From assembly GCA_030141605.1 (NCBI GenBank), contig JAQGDQ010000114.1, positions 372,001-436,000 on the forward strand: a stretch of 64,000 bases of DNA, written 5' to 3'. The translations under genes and the position numbers were made by a program. The notes below the pieces were generated by a model. The model was not told the origin of the DNA. It saw only the letters and a program-made list of their open reading frames with translations, and did no database searches. Source of the DNA: Tubiluchus corallicola. Its lineage: Eukaryota > Priapulida > Priapulimorpha > Priapulimorphida > Tubiluchidae. Positions 1-12,600 of this stretch are shown piece after piece (the stretch's first letter is position 1; every line of letters starts with the position of its first letter).

Positions 1-222
1 ATAAATTCTCTGTAACGACTGAAATTTAAATTTGTTGAATTTTTCATTACAGGCAATCGATAGGGGCTCATCTTCACTGATATTGGGCATCTTCTTAGAT
101 AACAGTTGTCTCCGCTTTTTCAAAATTAATTCTTTTAAAAGAGGCATATCTGCTTCTATGTAACACAACTCGTTTCGTGAAGAATATTTTATTTCCAGTA
201 GCGCTTTCACAACTTTATTGTA

Positions 223-824
223 TCAAACAGCGAGTGCTTTAAAGTATGACGTTAACCAAGTTTCTGCAGCGTAAACCAGCGCACTTGTAATGCAAGTATC
301 TGCTAGAGTTTTCTTCGGCGTAAATGGCATATTATATTTATAGTTGATGAACGATATAAATTTCAGCAGGTGTTTTGTTTTATCATGAACATGTTCTCGC
401 ATAACAGACCACACATCTCCATCGTCTGTTATTGGTGAGCCTGAGCACCAGTACGTTTTCGTATAGTTAATCTTGAGATTTCCAAAGTGAAATTTGTAGT
501 GTCTTCGGGGAATTATTAACAACAATAAATTGTCTTGTCTTTGTTTACCACCATTCCGTAATCCTTACAAAACTCGAGTAGTAATTCAAATTTTGTAGCA
601 CATGCTTGTTTACTGGCAGAAAGTATAGCAGTGTTGTCCATCAGTAAAAGTGTGTGAAGATTTCCAAGGAAGCCGTCAATAATCTTACATCCCATGAAGT
701 CTAGATAAAACACAAAGAGCAAACAACTCATTGGCGCTCCCTGCTTCACACCAATTGATGCATCAATTATGATAGTTCGTAATGATAAACGTGTGCACTT
801 ACACATTTCTCTAATCGCTATCAA
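223..824 (-). pseudogene. Reverse transcriptase remnant of the LINE
   Basis: Two overlapping open frames on the - strand carry the RT palm motif (MDNT in place of an intact YxDD) and the downstream thumb/connection region, which includes SPITDDGDVW and YAAETW. The change of frame between them near 520 shows a frameshift. The order and motifs are those of a non-LTR retrotransposon RT, and no intact enzyme can be read. Confidence 0.8.
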
Positions 825-1744
825 AAATCTTCAAGCACACCCAGCGTTTTTCAGTAAGTAGATCAGCTTATTCCGGGATACCTTATCGTAGGCTTGTTTA
901 AAATCAACAAATTATATCTAAAATTTTCTCCTTTCACTTTCGCATATTCGATTAATAAGCGTATTGCTAGTATCTACTCCAAGCAGCCTCTGTTGTTTTG
1001 TTCTCCTGTCTGTTGGGCACGAGGTTTATACCATAGGCTAAACCGCAATGCCATTATTGTCTCATAACTGTTTGCTTAACCTGTCCAAAACGACAATCCC
1101 TCTGTAATTGCTGCACATCCTTTCTTAAAAATTGCCTCTAGTTAGAGATGCACCATTGGGCAGGGTATTTACCATACCAACATATTTTATTGAATAAATC
1201 CAAAATCACCACTCTCCAATGAGATGAAGTTAAAAAGACTGTCGTTCCAGCCAGTTGCAGTCCAGAGACTTAGAGTCTTTGTTAACAATTAACTACCTCC
1301 AGTAATTAACCTGATTGTTCCAGTCATTCGCTGCATGGCTAGCAGTAGTATATAGCAGTAGACATGACTATATATATCTAATATACCATCAACACAATAA
1401 GCTAAATCAATGAAATTCGTGTAATCACTTATATAATGATCAGGGAGACAACCATAAAAGTTTTTGTTACCAATATTACAGGATTTTAGCGCCTCCTAAC
1501 TGTATTTCCAACATACGACATTCCTGAAGCAGAGGCTTCTTCTGAAATAGCTTGCACATCTATGCCTGTTATGTGATTAGCATTCAACAAAACCGGTGCA
1601 TGATCAGAGTGACAGACATTACTGGCAGGCCTTTTTAAGAATGAATGTAACACGAACGAAGCAGTTTTCTACACATAGTACATAAACTATTTCCGAGATA
1701 TATCGACCAAGCCGTCTAGGCGTCAAACCAGTTTTAAATAAGTG

Positions 1745-2060
1745 TCAATTTACAAACAGGTTGTTCACAATACACAGATCATTATCTCCACAAATGTCGC
1801 TTAACATGCTTCCTGACATATTACAAGTGGTATCCTCGCTAGCAGTGTAATGTACATTATTTAAATCATCAGTATAGACAAAGGATGGTAATTCCCAATG
1901 CGCGCATTCATATCCCCTCCTAAAATAATCTGTTTTCCTGTACGTATGCCGAAATTTTTCCTGTATTCTAGCAAACAATATAACTCTATCATCATAAAAC
2001 ATTGAGTCAACTGGCGGTACATAAACAAAAATAAAAACAATATTTGGAAACCAATTAAAC
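1745..2060 (-). pseudogene. AP-endonuclease remnant of the LINE (3' part)
   Basis: An open frame on the - strand begins with FNWFPNIVFIFVYVPPVDS and continues to SDICGDNDLCIVNNLF. This is the centre of the exonuclease-endonuclease-phosphatase fold found in LINE ORF2 proteins. The usual GDxN motif is not intact here (RGYECAHWELPSF lies in its place). The matching upstream part of the domain lies beyond the SINE insertion at 2640-2778. Confidence 0.7.
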
Positions 2061-2064
2061 TCTA

Positions 2065-2638
2065 CTAAAATGGAATCATCATTTTCACACGAAGAGTATG
2101 GTTGGTTGGCATCCTTCTGTCTCGGAAGACAATGGAGTGTGCGCCAAGAGAGTCAGTTATTGATCACATTGATGGAGCTGCAGCGTCGACTGTGGCTGAG
2201 CAGTGCGATCCTTGAACGTCTCCAGGGCGCACGCCTGGGCAAGGTGTATGGAGTTCCTGAGTTGCCTAGACAACAGTAACCCCCTCTCTTCCTCGCTGGT
2301 GTAGTCCAAAGGAAAGCGGAGCGATACGTTTGGCACCAGGTTGGCTGCAGGAGCTGCCGGAGTCAGTGAGCATGCTGCACTGGTCCGCCTCCGGGGCTCC
2401 ACTCCTGATTTGGAAGGCTTACTCCTCTACACATGGCCGTTGGGTCACTTGACCTCCTCCGCCCTCTAGCCGTTGGCTGCTTGTGCAGCTCCTCCGCCTA
2501 GTGTCGAGATACAGTGTGGGCGTCCCGAAAGCCTACAGCACCTGGTATTCCTAGGCGGTCACCCATCCAAGTACTAACCAGGCTCTACTTTGCTTAACTT
2601 CGGTGATCAGACGAGAACCGGTGATTTGGCCGTAGTCA
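2065..2638 (-). mobile_element. 5S rRNA-headed SINE inserted in the LINE endonuclease
   Basis: On the - strand the element begins with a 5S rRNA-like head (2637-2531) and continues into a GC-rich body of about 450 bp, ending near 2065, where LINE endonuclease sequence resumes. The body is clearly richer in G+C than its surroundings. It has an incidental 81-codon open frame (2402-2157) and another on the opposite strand (2070-2279); I consider neither a gene. 5S-derived heads define the SINE3 class. I did not find a convincing target-site duplication, and the inner end is placed only to within about 10-20 bp. Confidence 0.65.
2531..2637 (-). ncRNA. 5S rRNA-derived SINE head (not a functional 5S gene)
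   Basis: The - strand contains ACCGGTTCTCGTCTGATC, then GAAGTTAAGC, then TTAGTACTTGGATGGGTGAC and finally GGTGCTGTAGGC. These match the A box, intermediate element and C box of animal 5S rRNA in the right order and spacing. The 5' arm (GACTACGGCCA) is followed directly by the A-box side, so about a dozen bases of the 5' stem/loop are missing. This rules out a normal 5S gene and fits a SINE head that keeps the internal Pol III promoter. Confidence 0.75.
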
Positions 2639-3285
2639 CAAGAAGAATACTTGCAATAAGTAGCTAAAACATTTCTTACAAAAAGGCATACCCCTCTTCT
2701 TCTTGCATGTGGAGTATCACTTCTATAACTCAAATAGCCAGGTAAGTGTAAATCATTATTACATTTTAGTTCACTCACAAAAATAATATCATACTTTACT
2801 AGCTTATCTTGTTAAGTCATGCCATGCAGTTGATTTTTCGGACCGCCAATGTACCATGTAAACACTGATAGAAAATCAGCCGTTTGTCAATCACGAAGAA
2901 ACATTAATTTCTGAGAGGGTTTAAATTCGTCGACGACCGTACAATTTTCTGTCTTTTCTTTTCACTTCTGTTCCTACATTCTGGATGCTATATAATCTCG
3001 CCCATTCCTTTGTTTAAGAAAATCTTCTTAGTAATAACATTGTCTTTCAGTCTTTTGCTCTGATTTAAAGTTTTCCGGCACACACATGCTTTCTCGAAGA
3101 CTAGCAGTTTAGGACGCGGCCTTCCAGCATTTATCTTTCCGGTTCGCCTAGTTTGCTAATTTGAAACTACCATCCTCGGAATCATCATCATAGCCACACA
3201 CCTGAAGAATAAATTTCACCTAGTTATCTGTTGTACACCCTGCTAATGACTCATTCTCACTTATTTGCGCGATGAAATTTCTCTC

Positions 3286-3603
3286 TCATTCCTTTGCATC
3301 CATTCGATTCATAAAACGCTGTTGCTCGTTCAGAATCTCACTGTGCTTATCAATAGTCTTGATAGTTTCACCCAAACGCTGTTCTAATTCTGCATTCTCC
3401 GCTTGCAAATCTGATATTATGTTTGGTCTCGCCCCCATACACGCTATGATTTCATTTTTCATAGCAATCATCAGATCCAGAATATTCCCCATTGTGATTC
3501 TGTCTTCGTCTCTCGTCCCATTGTCGTCGTTCAGCGCATTACGCACCACTTTTGCTGCTTCTACCATTTTATTCTTTGTCATTTTGCTGAACTCGGACAC
3601 CAA
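3286..3603 (-). pseudogene. ORF1-like coiled-coil remnant of the LINE
   Basis: An open frame of 105 codons on the - strand ends in a heptad-like stretch (LQAENAELEQRLGETIKTID) typical of LINE ORF1 coiled coils. Its position upstream of the endonuclease on the same strand supports the assignment. It has no recognisable RNA-binding domain and could be truncated. Confidence 0.5.
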
Positions 3604-3690
3604 TATGTTTTTATATAGCCAACATTTAAGCCATCCGACTCGTCTGAATTGTTTATGGCACTATTATCATTTGACATAATTGGCTTATTT

Positions 3691-5355
3691 CTCGGAGGTT
3701 ACGAGAAGCTGTAAAGTTTTTCATAAATAACGTTCGTCTCCGTATTTCTCAACTTTTAGGATAGTATATACAGCACCGCTAATTTGTATCTCAATTAGAT
3801 AATTTACTGTACTATCGGGAGCTACGCAAACATGTGTCCGTCTCACCGGCTACCGGCTCTTACAAGTTTAGATAAAGTTTACATAAAGTTCAGGCAGATG
3901 ATCGAAGGAGTCACTTCTAATACAAAGCGGCATTAGCCGGGATTAAACAATTCTATGAGTTTTGAAGCTAGTTTTGAATTCCAAAGATTAGAAATAAAAT
4001 GTATGTGTTATAGTTTTTTTGTATTTTTGCCAAAATATTTTTTGTGTGTATTTTGAACAGTGATACACTGATGGCCTGCTGTGCTGAAACTTTCAGCAGA
4101 CAAGTAGCAGCGCAACACCTGACAGAGCGACAGTGCTCTAATGTATTTAAAGGCCTAACTTCATAATTTTTCCTTTGGCTGTAGATTAAACTAGTTATAA
4201 GATGCCCGATTTCGTGTGAAGGTGAGTTTGCAGTGGTCAATAAAATTGAACAGGAAGGATCTGTTCCTTGAGCAACGCTAATAATTTATATTATATGCAA
4301 ACGATTTAGGGTAGGTTCTTAATGTCATTACAACTCTTGATAATGCAGCATGGGTATGAAATGGTTGTGGAACTATTTTCGGTCTATCTAAAAGCTATGC
4401 CATCTCACCTGTCACTTTACTAGATTCTTTTAAGGGGCTGTTTAGCCAGTTTAGGAAGTAGCAACATTAAACTCCAATAGGGCTCCAAAAAACGAACATC
4501 CATTAGTATTTTAGCACTGGGAGGGGGAGACTCGCACTTGTAACACTCCGCACCCACCCACCTAATGTACTCGGCTATACTCTTACTGTTTTCACGCGAA
4601 GTCGGGAACTCTTTAGATGTAGAAGGGTGCACGTTTCCGTATAAAGAGATTGTTAATATGATCCAGCTAGTCTGTAAACCCAAACCTATAAGCAATTTAT
4701 TTCCCAACATTCAAGTGCCCTTGTCCACATCGATTAAATTCTCGAGAATGCTGATCAAATTTACTCAGCTTAGCTGGCCTGTTATAATTATGGCATGCTG
4801 CTACAACATGGTGCTACCGAGTCACGCTACGTTTCCATGTGTGACACCTTTTGGCGTCTTTTCTACTTCAACAATGTATTGAGTTATGTTTTATTCATTG
4901 TCAGAACAGCACAATTTTAGATGGTACAGATGAGACAGATGTTTGCAGAAATCGTTGAATAAGAGACTTACTAACTATGGACCAAGTTCTTGGCACCCAC
5001 TCCTTGAGTTACGGTTGTGACTTTGACCTTTGACTAAAGAGTTTCAACGCGTATAGCTCATAATATAATAGCGTTTTCACAAAATTTTGTTGTGATTTTA
5101 GCCTTTGATTTTTCAGAATCATAGCACTTCTACTACTGTAGTATATGAAAGACACTACGTGGAAAGTGCATGAGTTATTGATATTGGTAATGGGCAGGTA
5201 ACATTAACGGCTAGAATATAGGCTTACATGGCAATATTTTGACGTAAAGTAAAAAGTATCATACACTAATATGCAGCATATAAACACGATAAAATTTACA
5301 AGAACATAAACTAGAGTCGCAATTTCAATTCAATATGTTGTAGACTAAATAGCTG
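3691..5355. other. Intergenic, probably repeat-derived, no gene seen
   Basis: Short open frames on both strands (for example 4420-4710 - and 4565-4882 +) have no motif I recognise and no splice context. The 4400-4880 block looks more complex than its flanks and could be an old transposon, but I cannot assign it. Confidence 0.4.
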
Positions 5356-5925
5356 TATGGGCACGAAAGTAGCAACTTCTCATTTCTGGAATCAAATGCA
5401 TATTGGCTCAATAAATCCTTGTTACGATGGTGTGATTCTGCCTTCGGAGGACCAATTTAAGGATTTAGGTGTAACATTTAGTAAACACCTAAAATGTTCA
5501 ATACACTGCAGTACATTAACATTAAAAAGCTAATTGTGTTAGCAACATCCTGTTTCCATACTTTGCCGTCCCCGATAAAAATAGTTTATTAATTGCCTCC
5601 AAAATTATGTTCGCCCCCCAGTGGAGTATTGTAGTCCAATTTGGAACCCCTATTTCCTAAAAGATATTGATTTAGTTGAAAATGTTCAGTGGCGTTTCAC
5701 TCGCAGGCTATTTGCTAAGTTTAAGCATGTCATACATACCCTGGCCGATAAACGTTTTTAAATCTTGAACCACTTGACTTTCGCAGCCTTGGCTCTTTGT
5801 GCTTTTATCCGTAATCTTTTAATAGCCCTTTTATCTGTAAATTTGTATTCTATGCTGTATATACATTTTATCCTGCTTTTAAATTATATACTTGTAAATA
5901 TTTTTAATAAAGAGCCCCAAACAAG
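5356..5925 (+). mobile_element. 5'-truncated non-LTR retrotransposon, RT C-terminus
   Basis: On the + strand an open stretch from 5357 reads MHIGSINPCYDGVILPSEDQ and then FKDLGVTFSKHLKCS. After frameshifts comes YVRPPVEYCSPIWNPYFLKD and, near 5740, a decayed version of the block that normally reads YPERLKxLNLESLxxRR. This is the connection region of Jockey/CR1-type reverse transcriptases. The sequence ends with an AATAAA near 5908. Only the 3' end of the element remains and it is broken. Confidence 0.75.
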
Positions 5926-6640
5926 TCATACGTGCTAGCTGAGGGCAGCAGCGAGGAATCAAACCTCCAAACAGCTTGCCTTTCAGCAGGTACGGTGACA
6001 CAAGAAACACTTAGGTAAAGTCACAAATTAAATAAAGACCCTAAGTAATAACAGCGCTGATGACTTAAGATGTGGCATCCTTCTACACAGGGGCGACTTT
6101 TTTCTACACGAAAATGACTTCTTCATTTTGAATTTGCATTACTTTAGGGGTACAAACCAATCTTGAAAATTAAATTAGAAATCGGTGTATATGAAAATGT
6201 CCAGAATTTGAAAACTGTTTTTACTATGGTGTTCGTCTTTCTGAGTTAAAACGCCCTGAAACAATTTAATATAAGTAAATTAACACAGTTATTAATTCTC
6301 CATTTGAAAATAAAATAATACTGATGTGCTAGTAACCAACAAATAATGAAAACTTAAAGAAAAAAGTTTTCCTGGTAGTCTCCCTTTTATTTGCTGAACT
6401 GGCGCAGCATTGCCTATCTTCGGTCGCCAAGCACACAGTCACACACCGTAATGAATCAGCATAATGCGAATAGTTCCTACGTCGTTTTGAATCAAATTGC
6501 TTCTAGGCCCCAGCTTCTTGTCGTATAGAATTGAAATAACAATTATGACATTATCCATGGATTTATATTATTTGTTCAGCTGCGTCAGCATTGATCAGTA
6601 TAGATTAGCGTACAAGCAGTGTTTACCTATGTCATCTTCT
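5926..6640. other. Upstream region of the sif/TIAM gene
   Basis: No coding sequence or repeat was recognised. The transcription start and any non-coding first exon of the downstream gene must lie here or further upstream. I see no clear TATA or CpG-rich promoter. Confidence 0.35.
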
Positions 6641-6647
6641 CTTTCAG

Positions 6648-9600
6648 ATCTGCCATGAACTAATTATTACAGTAAAATGGGCAATAAGTTTAGCTGTGCA
6701 TGCACGCCATTATTGAGGCGACCCATTAAAGGAGAGTCACCTTGGCAAGCCTCGAAGAGAAGGGATGGACATTTGCTCAGGTTAGTGGTTTCGGAATGTA
6801 AATAGGTAATCGTGTGATCGGATTTTAGTATGTGTAATTGTACATGTATGAGTGGGTTTCATAGTCATGAATACAATCATTAAGTGGTCTAATAACCTTC
6901 AAATGCAGGTTAAAATGTCATTCCATTTATGCAAGAAATATGTATAAAATTGTGGAATCTGGATTGTTTTCGAATTTTTTTCATGTACATCCCTTTTATA
7001 CAGGATGATGTTTTTAACTAACTGTAACGGCCCTTAGTTAGTTGTGGTGGTGTAAAAATATTGTGATACATTTGTTGTTACAGTTATAATTCAGAATTAT
7101 TAGTTTCTTTTTATTTCCACGTTGTTTGAATTAGCTACATTGCCTGAATAAGAAATTCTTCATTGGCACGTTTTAATTATTGCTTCCATAGTTGATAATA
7201 CTTGAGACTACAATTAATGGGCCGAGACTTTATAAAAATTACTTAAGACATATAAATGTTAATGCCTGCAAGCGGCGTTTACTATACTAGCGTATGACTG
7301 CTGAAATACGGACGCTACGTTAATTTTGCTTGGCATTACCATTTAAATTATCCCACAGTCCCACATTGCCGCTTTATGCCGCCGTGATATGAAAAGCGTG
7401 GTCAGAATGCAAATTCTACGCACTGAGAATTTATCAAAAAGACGGTTCTCTGTAAATTTCACAATCTCTTTTTGAGAAAAACACAAATATAAGTCTTCTC
7501 AATTCAGTTCGCATCAAATTTTTATTCCGATTGCTCAGACGCTACCTATGAAGTACAAATACTAAAATGAAATAAAATACAATGTAATAAAAAATGACAA
7601 GATTATTTATTTCTCTGGTTAAGGCAGTTGCGTCAAGTGCTAAAGTGTTTAGGTGAAGTTTAAGTGATAATGGGCAGCTGTAACCGTGTGGTAATTTTGT
7701 CACAATTAATTTTTTGAATCACAATCACCAACAAAAAATTATTAGCTGAAACGAGTAGTTTTGTAATTTGTAGTTTGTGTACAATATTGGTTTTATTTTG
7801 TGTTTGCATTCTGTCAATCAATCGGTATTTTAACATCGCTGATCATACACTTTAATTCGCTACATCAACTCTTCATAATGCAGGCAGCGCATCGACTATT
7901 GTATGCACGTCCTATCTACATCCCATTCAGCAAATATTGATACGATTTATGAATTTTCTAATACGGCCAAACGACTTGCATTATGCGGGAGACCGATTGA
8001 AATCCAGTAATTTGCTTGCTTGCATTTTGTCGAGCAACGAGATCACCATCTGAAGATGACTTGGCTGTATTTGTTCCGTGTGAACAGTCTTGAGTTATCG
8101 ATTCGAAGCCACGACTGCTTGCAGTGGTGGCTTTGCTTATACGTATCGTATTGATTTTCCCCCGGTATAAAAGGGGCCATGCACTTCGTGTAACACTATA
8201 AACCACGCTTTGTATATCTATTATATCACGGAGTGAGACATCCGGCTGGTATAGTTGTCTGATATTGATAGGGACATCGTATAAGTGTTGTTCTGCAAGG
8301 TGCAATTTCCGTTCACGCTGTGCCACACTGCCAGTTGCTTGTCAATAGACACGTTTGTCTTCTTGCCTTTGATTTTTTTTCTAGAAATTCTTCGCGGAAT
8401 TAATTACATTTGTTCGAACTGGCTTAGAACCACTGGCTTGGAAAATCCGCTTGGCGAAATATTACAACACTTTTTTTCAATTTCTCGGCAGTGGATTGTC
8501 TACTAAAGTTATAGAGAGCATGATATAAATATTTCAGACAAAACATAAAATGTACCTTTAGAAAAGTAATTTATGAAGATTTTCTCTGATGATTATCTTC
8601 TGTTTACTGGTAACGCAGAATATGTGACCAAACAGTCCTAACAGGCAAACAGACTAATGGGCTGCAGAACAGATAGGGCTACTGGTTTAGCGATCTACTC
8701 TTGATCTGTAGTGCCATGTATGACTGTTTTATCTTATTTTTAGTTTTTAATTTAGCTTTAGTAGCATGCTAAAGTTATTCAGCGATTCATACTAAATATA
8801 AATTGCAATATTGCATATTACAAAATGGGTTTTTAGAAAATTACACGTATTCTGTCAGCTCTAGTGACCCTCCTCATATGATATGATTTCAAATATACTA
8901 GTTCTCACCAATAGTCAGGTATAGCATTGTTTTCCTTAGAAAATGTTTTATTGCGACTTTGTACTTCAGAGTGGATGTTGTTGTTGTAAACAGTTTCTTG
9001 TTTCATTTTACAGATTATGGGCTGAAGTATTTCGGGTTGTTGTAGAAGGCCAGCATTTGAAATGGGCGAGGGTTTCAGATGATCTTCTTCCTGTCAATAT
9101 AACTTGCGTTCAGGATACTCCTGACTGTATCTTCCATATAACTGCTTATAATTCACAAGTGGAAAAAGTACTGGATGTGTACCTTCTCCAGCCTGGTAAG
9201 TGCTGAGTACCTTCCTAGTAGTGTGTATATTCCACAGAATTTAAAAAGGAAATTACATAGAAGAAAGTCAAGTAAAAGGGTTGCTGAAGTCATACTGAAG
9301 GGCATTTGGACAGTTGATATTTTTTGTGTATTGCGTAGGGTTTTTGTCAATGTACTATAATAATTGTAATTGTAATACAGCTTGCATTAGCAGTACCGCT
9401 GTATAAAACTTGTAACTTTAAACTCCTATGCTGATAGTTAGGCCCAGCCATTTAAAGGTCATTTTAAAGGTGCTTTGAATAAAAAATTGAAGCACGTTCA
9501 GATACATTGCCTAAAGTTATAAAAATACACAGAGTATTTGTAGCACAATTCACTAACACAGCAAAATAAAAATTTCTTTATCTTGTCAGTAATAATATGT

Positions 9601-12600
9601 TTTTGGTAAACCAGTGTTGTTTTTGGTACACACTGGGGTGACCCAGTAACATTTCAACCCGTGAGCGTATTACCAATAGAGTAACTAGTGCTAAATTTTG
9701 AGGGTGCTAGATTTTAGGGGGCCAGTGTTAAAAAAAATTTATTGTCGAAATTGTATTTCCTGTCATATTCATATAGAGCGTGCAGTTGTGCAACCTCTTT
9801 AAATATAGATCTATGCAACTATATTTAATTAAGTATAACGGTACTAGATAATAGTACTAGTAATACACCACAGTACTGCAATTATTTTTGTATTGTGCTT
9901 CAGCTGTAAGCAGCCATAAATCCTCAATAACAATCTAACAAATTCACAGTAGACTGAATTATCAACTTCAATCATCATGTGAAGGCATCATGTGATACAT
10001 CCCTGGTTTTACCAGTTGGTGCAAACATTTTAAATTATTAAGAATTTTCTTTTCCTGTTACATAACTCATTCAAATCGCTAAGCGTAATACTAAATGATA
10101 TAGGGTATGTTTCTGTGGAAAGTTATTTGGCACATGCTTGAAATTCTCTTTTCTTTTTCTTCAAGGTCCTTGACTGTTATTTGCAGTTGTCTGTTTTTAA
10201 CACCATCTAACACCTCGGACTGCAAATCATAACTGAAACCTGGAAAAGGGAGAAACAAAATTAATTTATGATACTTATTTTTTGCTGTTAACTTTTAAAC
10301 CCTGGAGTTTGTGTTCAAATTTTTAGCAATCTAAAATTTTGAGAATTTTGGACCAAGGCTACGTTTACATTCTGACCTTGTTTTCTATTGTGAATGAAGT
10401 TTGTGTTTTTACTTTAACTGGAACCCAAAAAGCATTTCATCTAATCATTTTGCTTCCCTTTATGAAATATAATTTTTTCTCAAGACAGACTCGATCTGAG
10501 TTTCACATTGTTTTCATTAAAGTTTAATGATCGTTTAATGATTAAACCCTCAATTACTATAAATTTTACCATTCCTACATGCAGAACTGTTGATTATAAA
10601 TCCAGTTTTTCCATCAGGCTTCTTATTTGTGGAAGTCTACCAGAAACCTTTTTGTGAGAACTTAGATCAGTAACTGTTAGTTATAATTCTGCTTCTCTCA
10701 GTATATATTCATTTTTACTTTTCTCTTGTACCCCATTATTCGGAGTGCCATTTGTGTAAAAAATGGTATCTCTCTCGCTAGATATGATTTGAGAGATATA
10801 GAGACGTATAGTGCCATTGACGTATAAATTTTTTGTCAATTTTTTTATATCATCGTGAGTTAGTCAAGGAATGTGAACAGCTGGCCACCTAACCATTTAA
10901 ATGTAGAGGTGCTGTGTTCTATGTAAAAGGCTTTCTGCTCTTTGTATATGACTTCTCTTCATTAATGTTGAGTCCTCTGAGTGACTCCTCTTAGCGCTGT
11001 TTTGCGACTTATGTCAGGAATTATTATCACGGATCCTATTATCTCATAATGTAGCCTTCTCTGCTTAGAATGTTCTTATTCGAATTGTGGCACTTTCAGC
11101 TAGCAAAAGAAGATGAATTATTAAAGCTTTGTGGAAAATAAGCTTATGTCTAGAAGCAGCTATCCATTGTGGGATAAGGGCATTGGATATAACCACGCTG
11201 CCCTGTATAATCCTATTGGGTTGCTGAGGAAATGCGCTTAATTCTGAGTGCCTTGTTTTAAGCTTTTACATTAAATTTTAGTAAATTGGTAGTGTCAGCT
11301 ATTCTTATATTGCTAGTGATGACAGATTTTTAGGTTTGACCTTGTATTATTCAAAATTGCATTTGGTCAGTGGTCAGTGATTTAGTCTAGCTTCTCACTA
11401 CAGACTTGAATCCCTGTCCACATTGCTTGAGTCTGATACGTTAGCACTGGTGTAACTATACACCTCAATCGTTGAAGGAGTAAAGGGGGTTAGTTGTAAA
11501 GACGAGTACCTCCACAGTTGAAATTTATGCTCAGTAATAGACATTTCGTAATCTGACATTGACATCAAAGTAAAACACATGTATGCAAGAGTGAATGCTG
11601 AATTTAGAAGCTAAGAGTAGGTTACCTGGGCCTATTAACTGTTGCTTATAAGTCATAGATAATCTTTTTTGACCTAGTTTTTATTTTGTCATTTCTCAAA
11701 TTTTTAAAAAAAAAGCTATTGCAAAGATTGTAGAACTGGTGCATTTGCAGGCGTTTGAAATTTTACGTTTTGAAGATAGGGGCCCCTGGAGTCATTAAGG
11801 CAACTAAATTTCGCCATTGGTCGTTACTTTTCTTCATAAGAAAATGAAACTGAAACATAACTCCTGGTGGCATATATATATATATAGTATATATATAGAC
11901 ACACGATAATTAGGCCTATTTCTAACTAATTATTAATCTAACTAACTACAGTTAACAGCTGATATGTTGAGCTTTGACTTTGGATTTTTATTTGTACAAA
12001 GAACATTGCACTTGAGAAACATTAATATTTCTGGTATGATAGTATGATAACTTATGGGGCCGCATGGTAATAACATTATAAAATTCAGATACACATTTTG
12101 AGAACACTGTAAATTTTTAGCCCTCATTGAACAGTTAAGTTCTCAATCTATGAAATGGTGAACAGTCATGGAAAATCTCAACGTGGCACAAATAAAATTT
12201 AGTGCAAAATCTAAACACATTTGAGTTTCATGTCAGTATGTTTTTTAAGGTAAAGCCTTGCAAGAATTTGTGTTTCCAAGTGCTTTATTTCCATTTGAGT
12301 TCAATTCAGAATCTTTACGAATTGGACTCCAGTTTTGACTCAAATCCCTGAAAATTATAGAGGCTTTAATTACTTTAAATTCTCATGATTACAAATTGGT
12401 GATATATTAAGTGGCTTGTAAAACAAATATGTATTTCAGCCTATATGTTGAAAACTTTGCTATAATTTATTTTACGTTTTATTACTCATTGACTTTGTCT
12501 TGGCTTTCACAAGCTTTAAAATCTGCTATTTTGAATTCGCGAATTTGCATATTTGTCGTTAAATCTATCTTTACTGCTTTGCCTGTTTTAATGAGTTTGG

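Larger units (their letters stand above)
1..3690 (-). mobile_element. Decayed non-LTR (LINE) retrotransposon, interrupted
   Basis: Read on the - strand, scraps of one LINE appear in the expected order. An ORF1-like coiled-coil piece lies at 3603-3286. Apurinic-endonuclease pieces lie at 2778-2640 and 2060-1745; the second contains VYVPPVDS and a GDNDLCIVNN-like end. Reverse-transcriptase pieces follow at 824-516 (GVKQGAPMSC, then LLLMDNTAIL, then DYGMVVNKDKT) and an RT C-terminal piece at 525-223. The catalytic YxDD site reads MDNT, so the second Asp is lost, and stops and frameshifts separate the pieces, so the copy is dead. The element runs off the left window edge. The endonuclease is interrupted by a SINE at about 2065-2640. 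I did not assign the clade. Confidence 0.85.

Noticed and set aside
2157-2402. 81-codon open frame on the - strand, and the overlapping 69-codon frame on +
   Set aside because: Both lie inside the 5S-headed SINE body, whose high G+C lowers stop frequency. No protein motif is seen.
2531-2637. A genuine 5S rRNA gene
   Set aside because: Part of the 5' arm is missing and the sequence runs straight into a long SINE-like body inside a LINE.
4420-4882. Overlapping open frames on both strands
   Set aside because: No recognised domain, no splice context; probably repeat-derived or chance.
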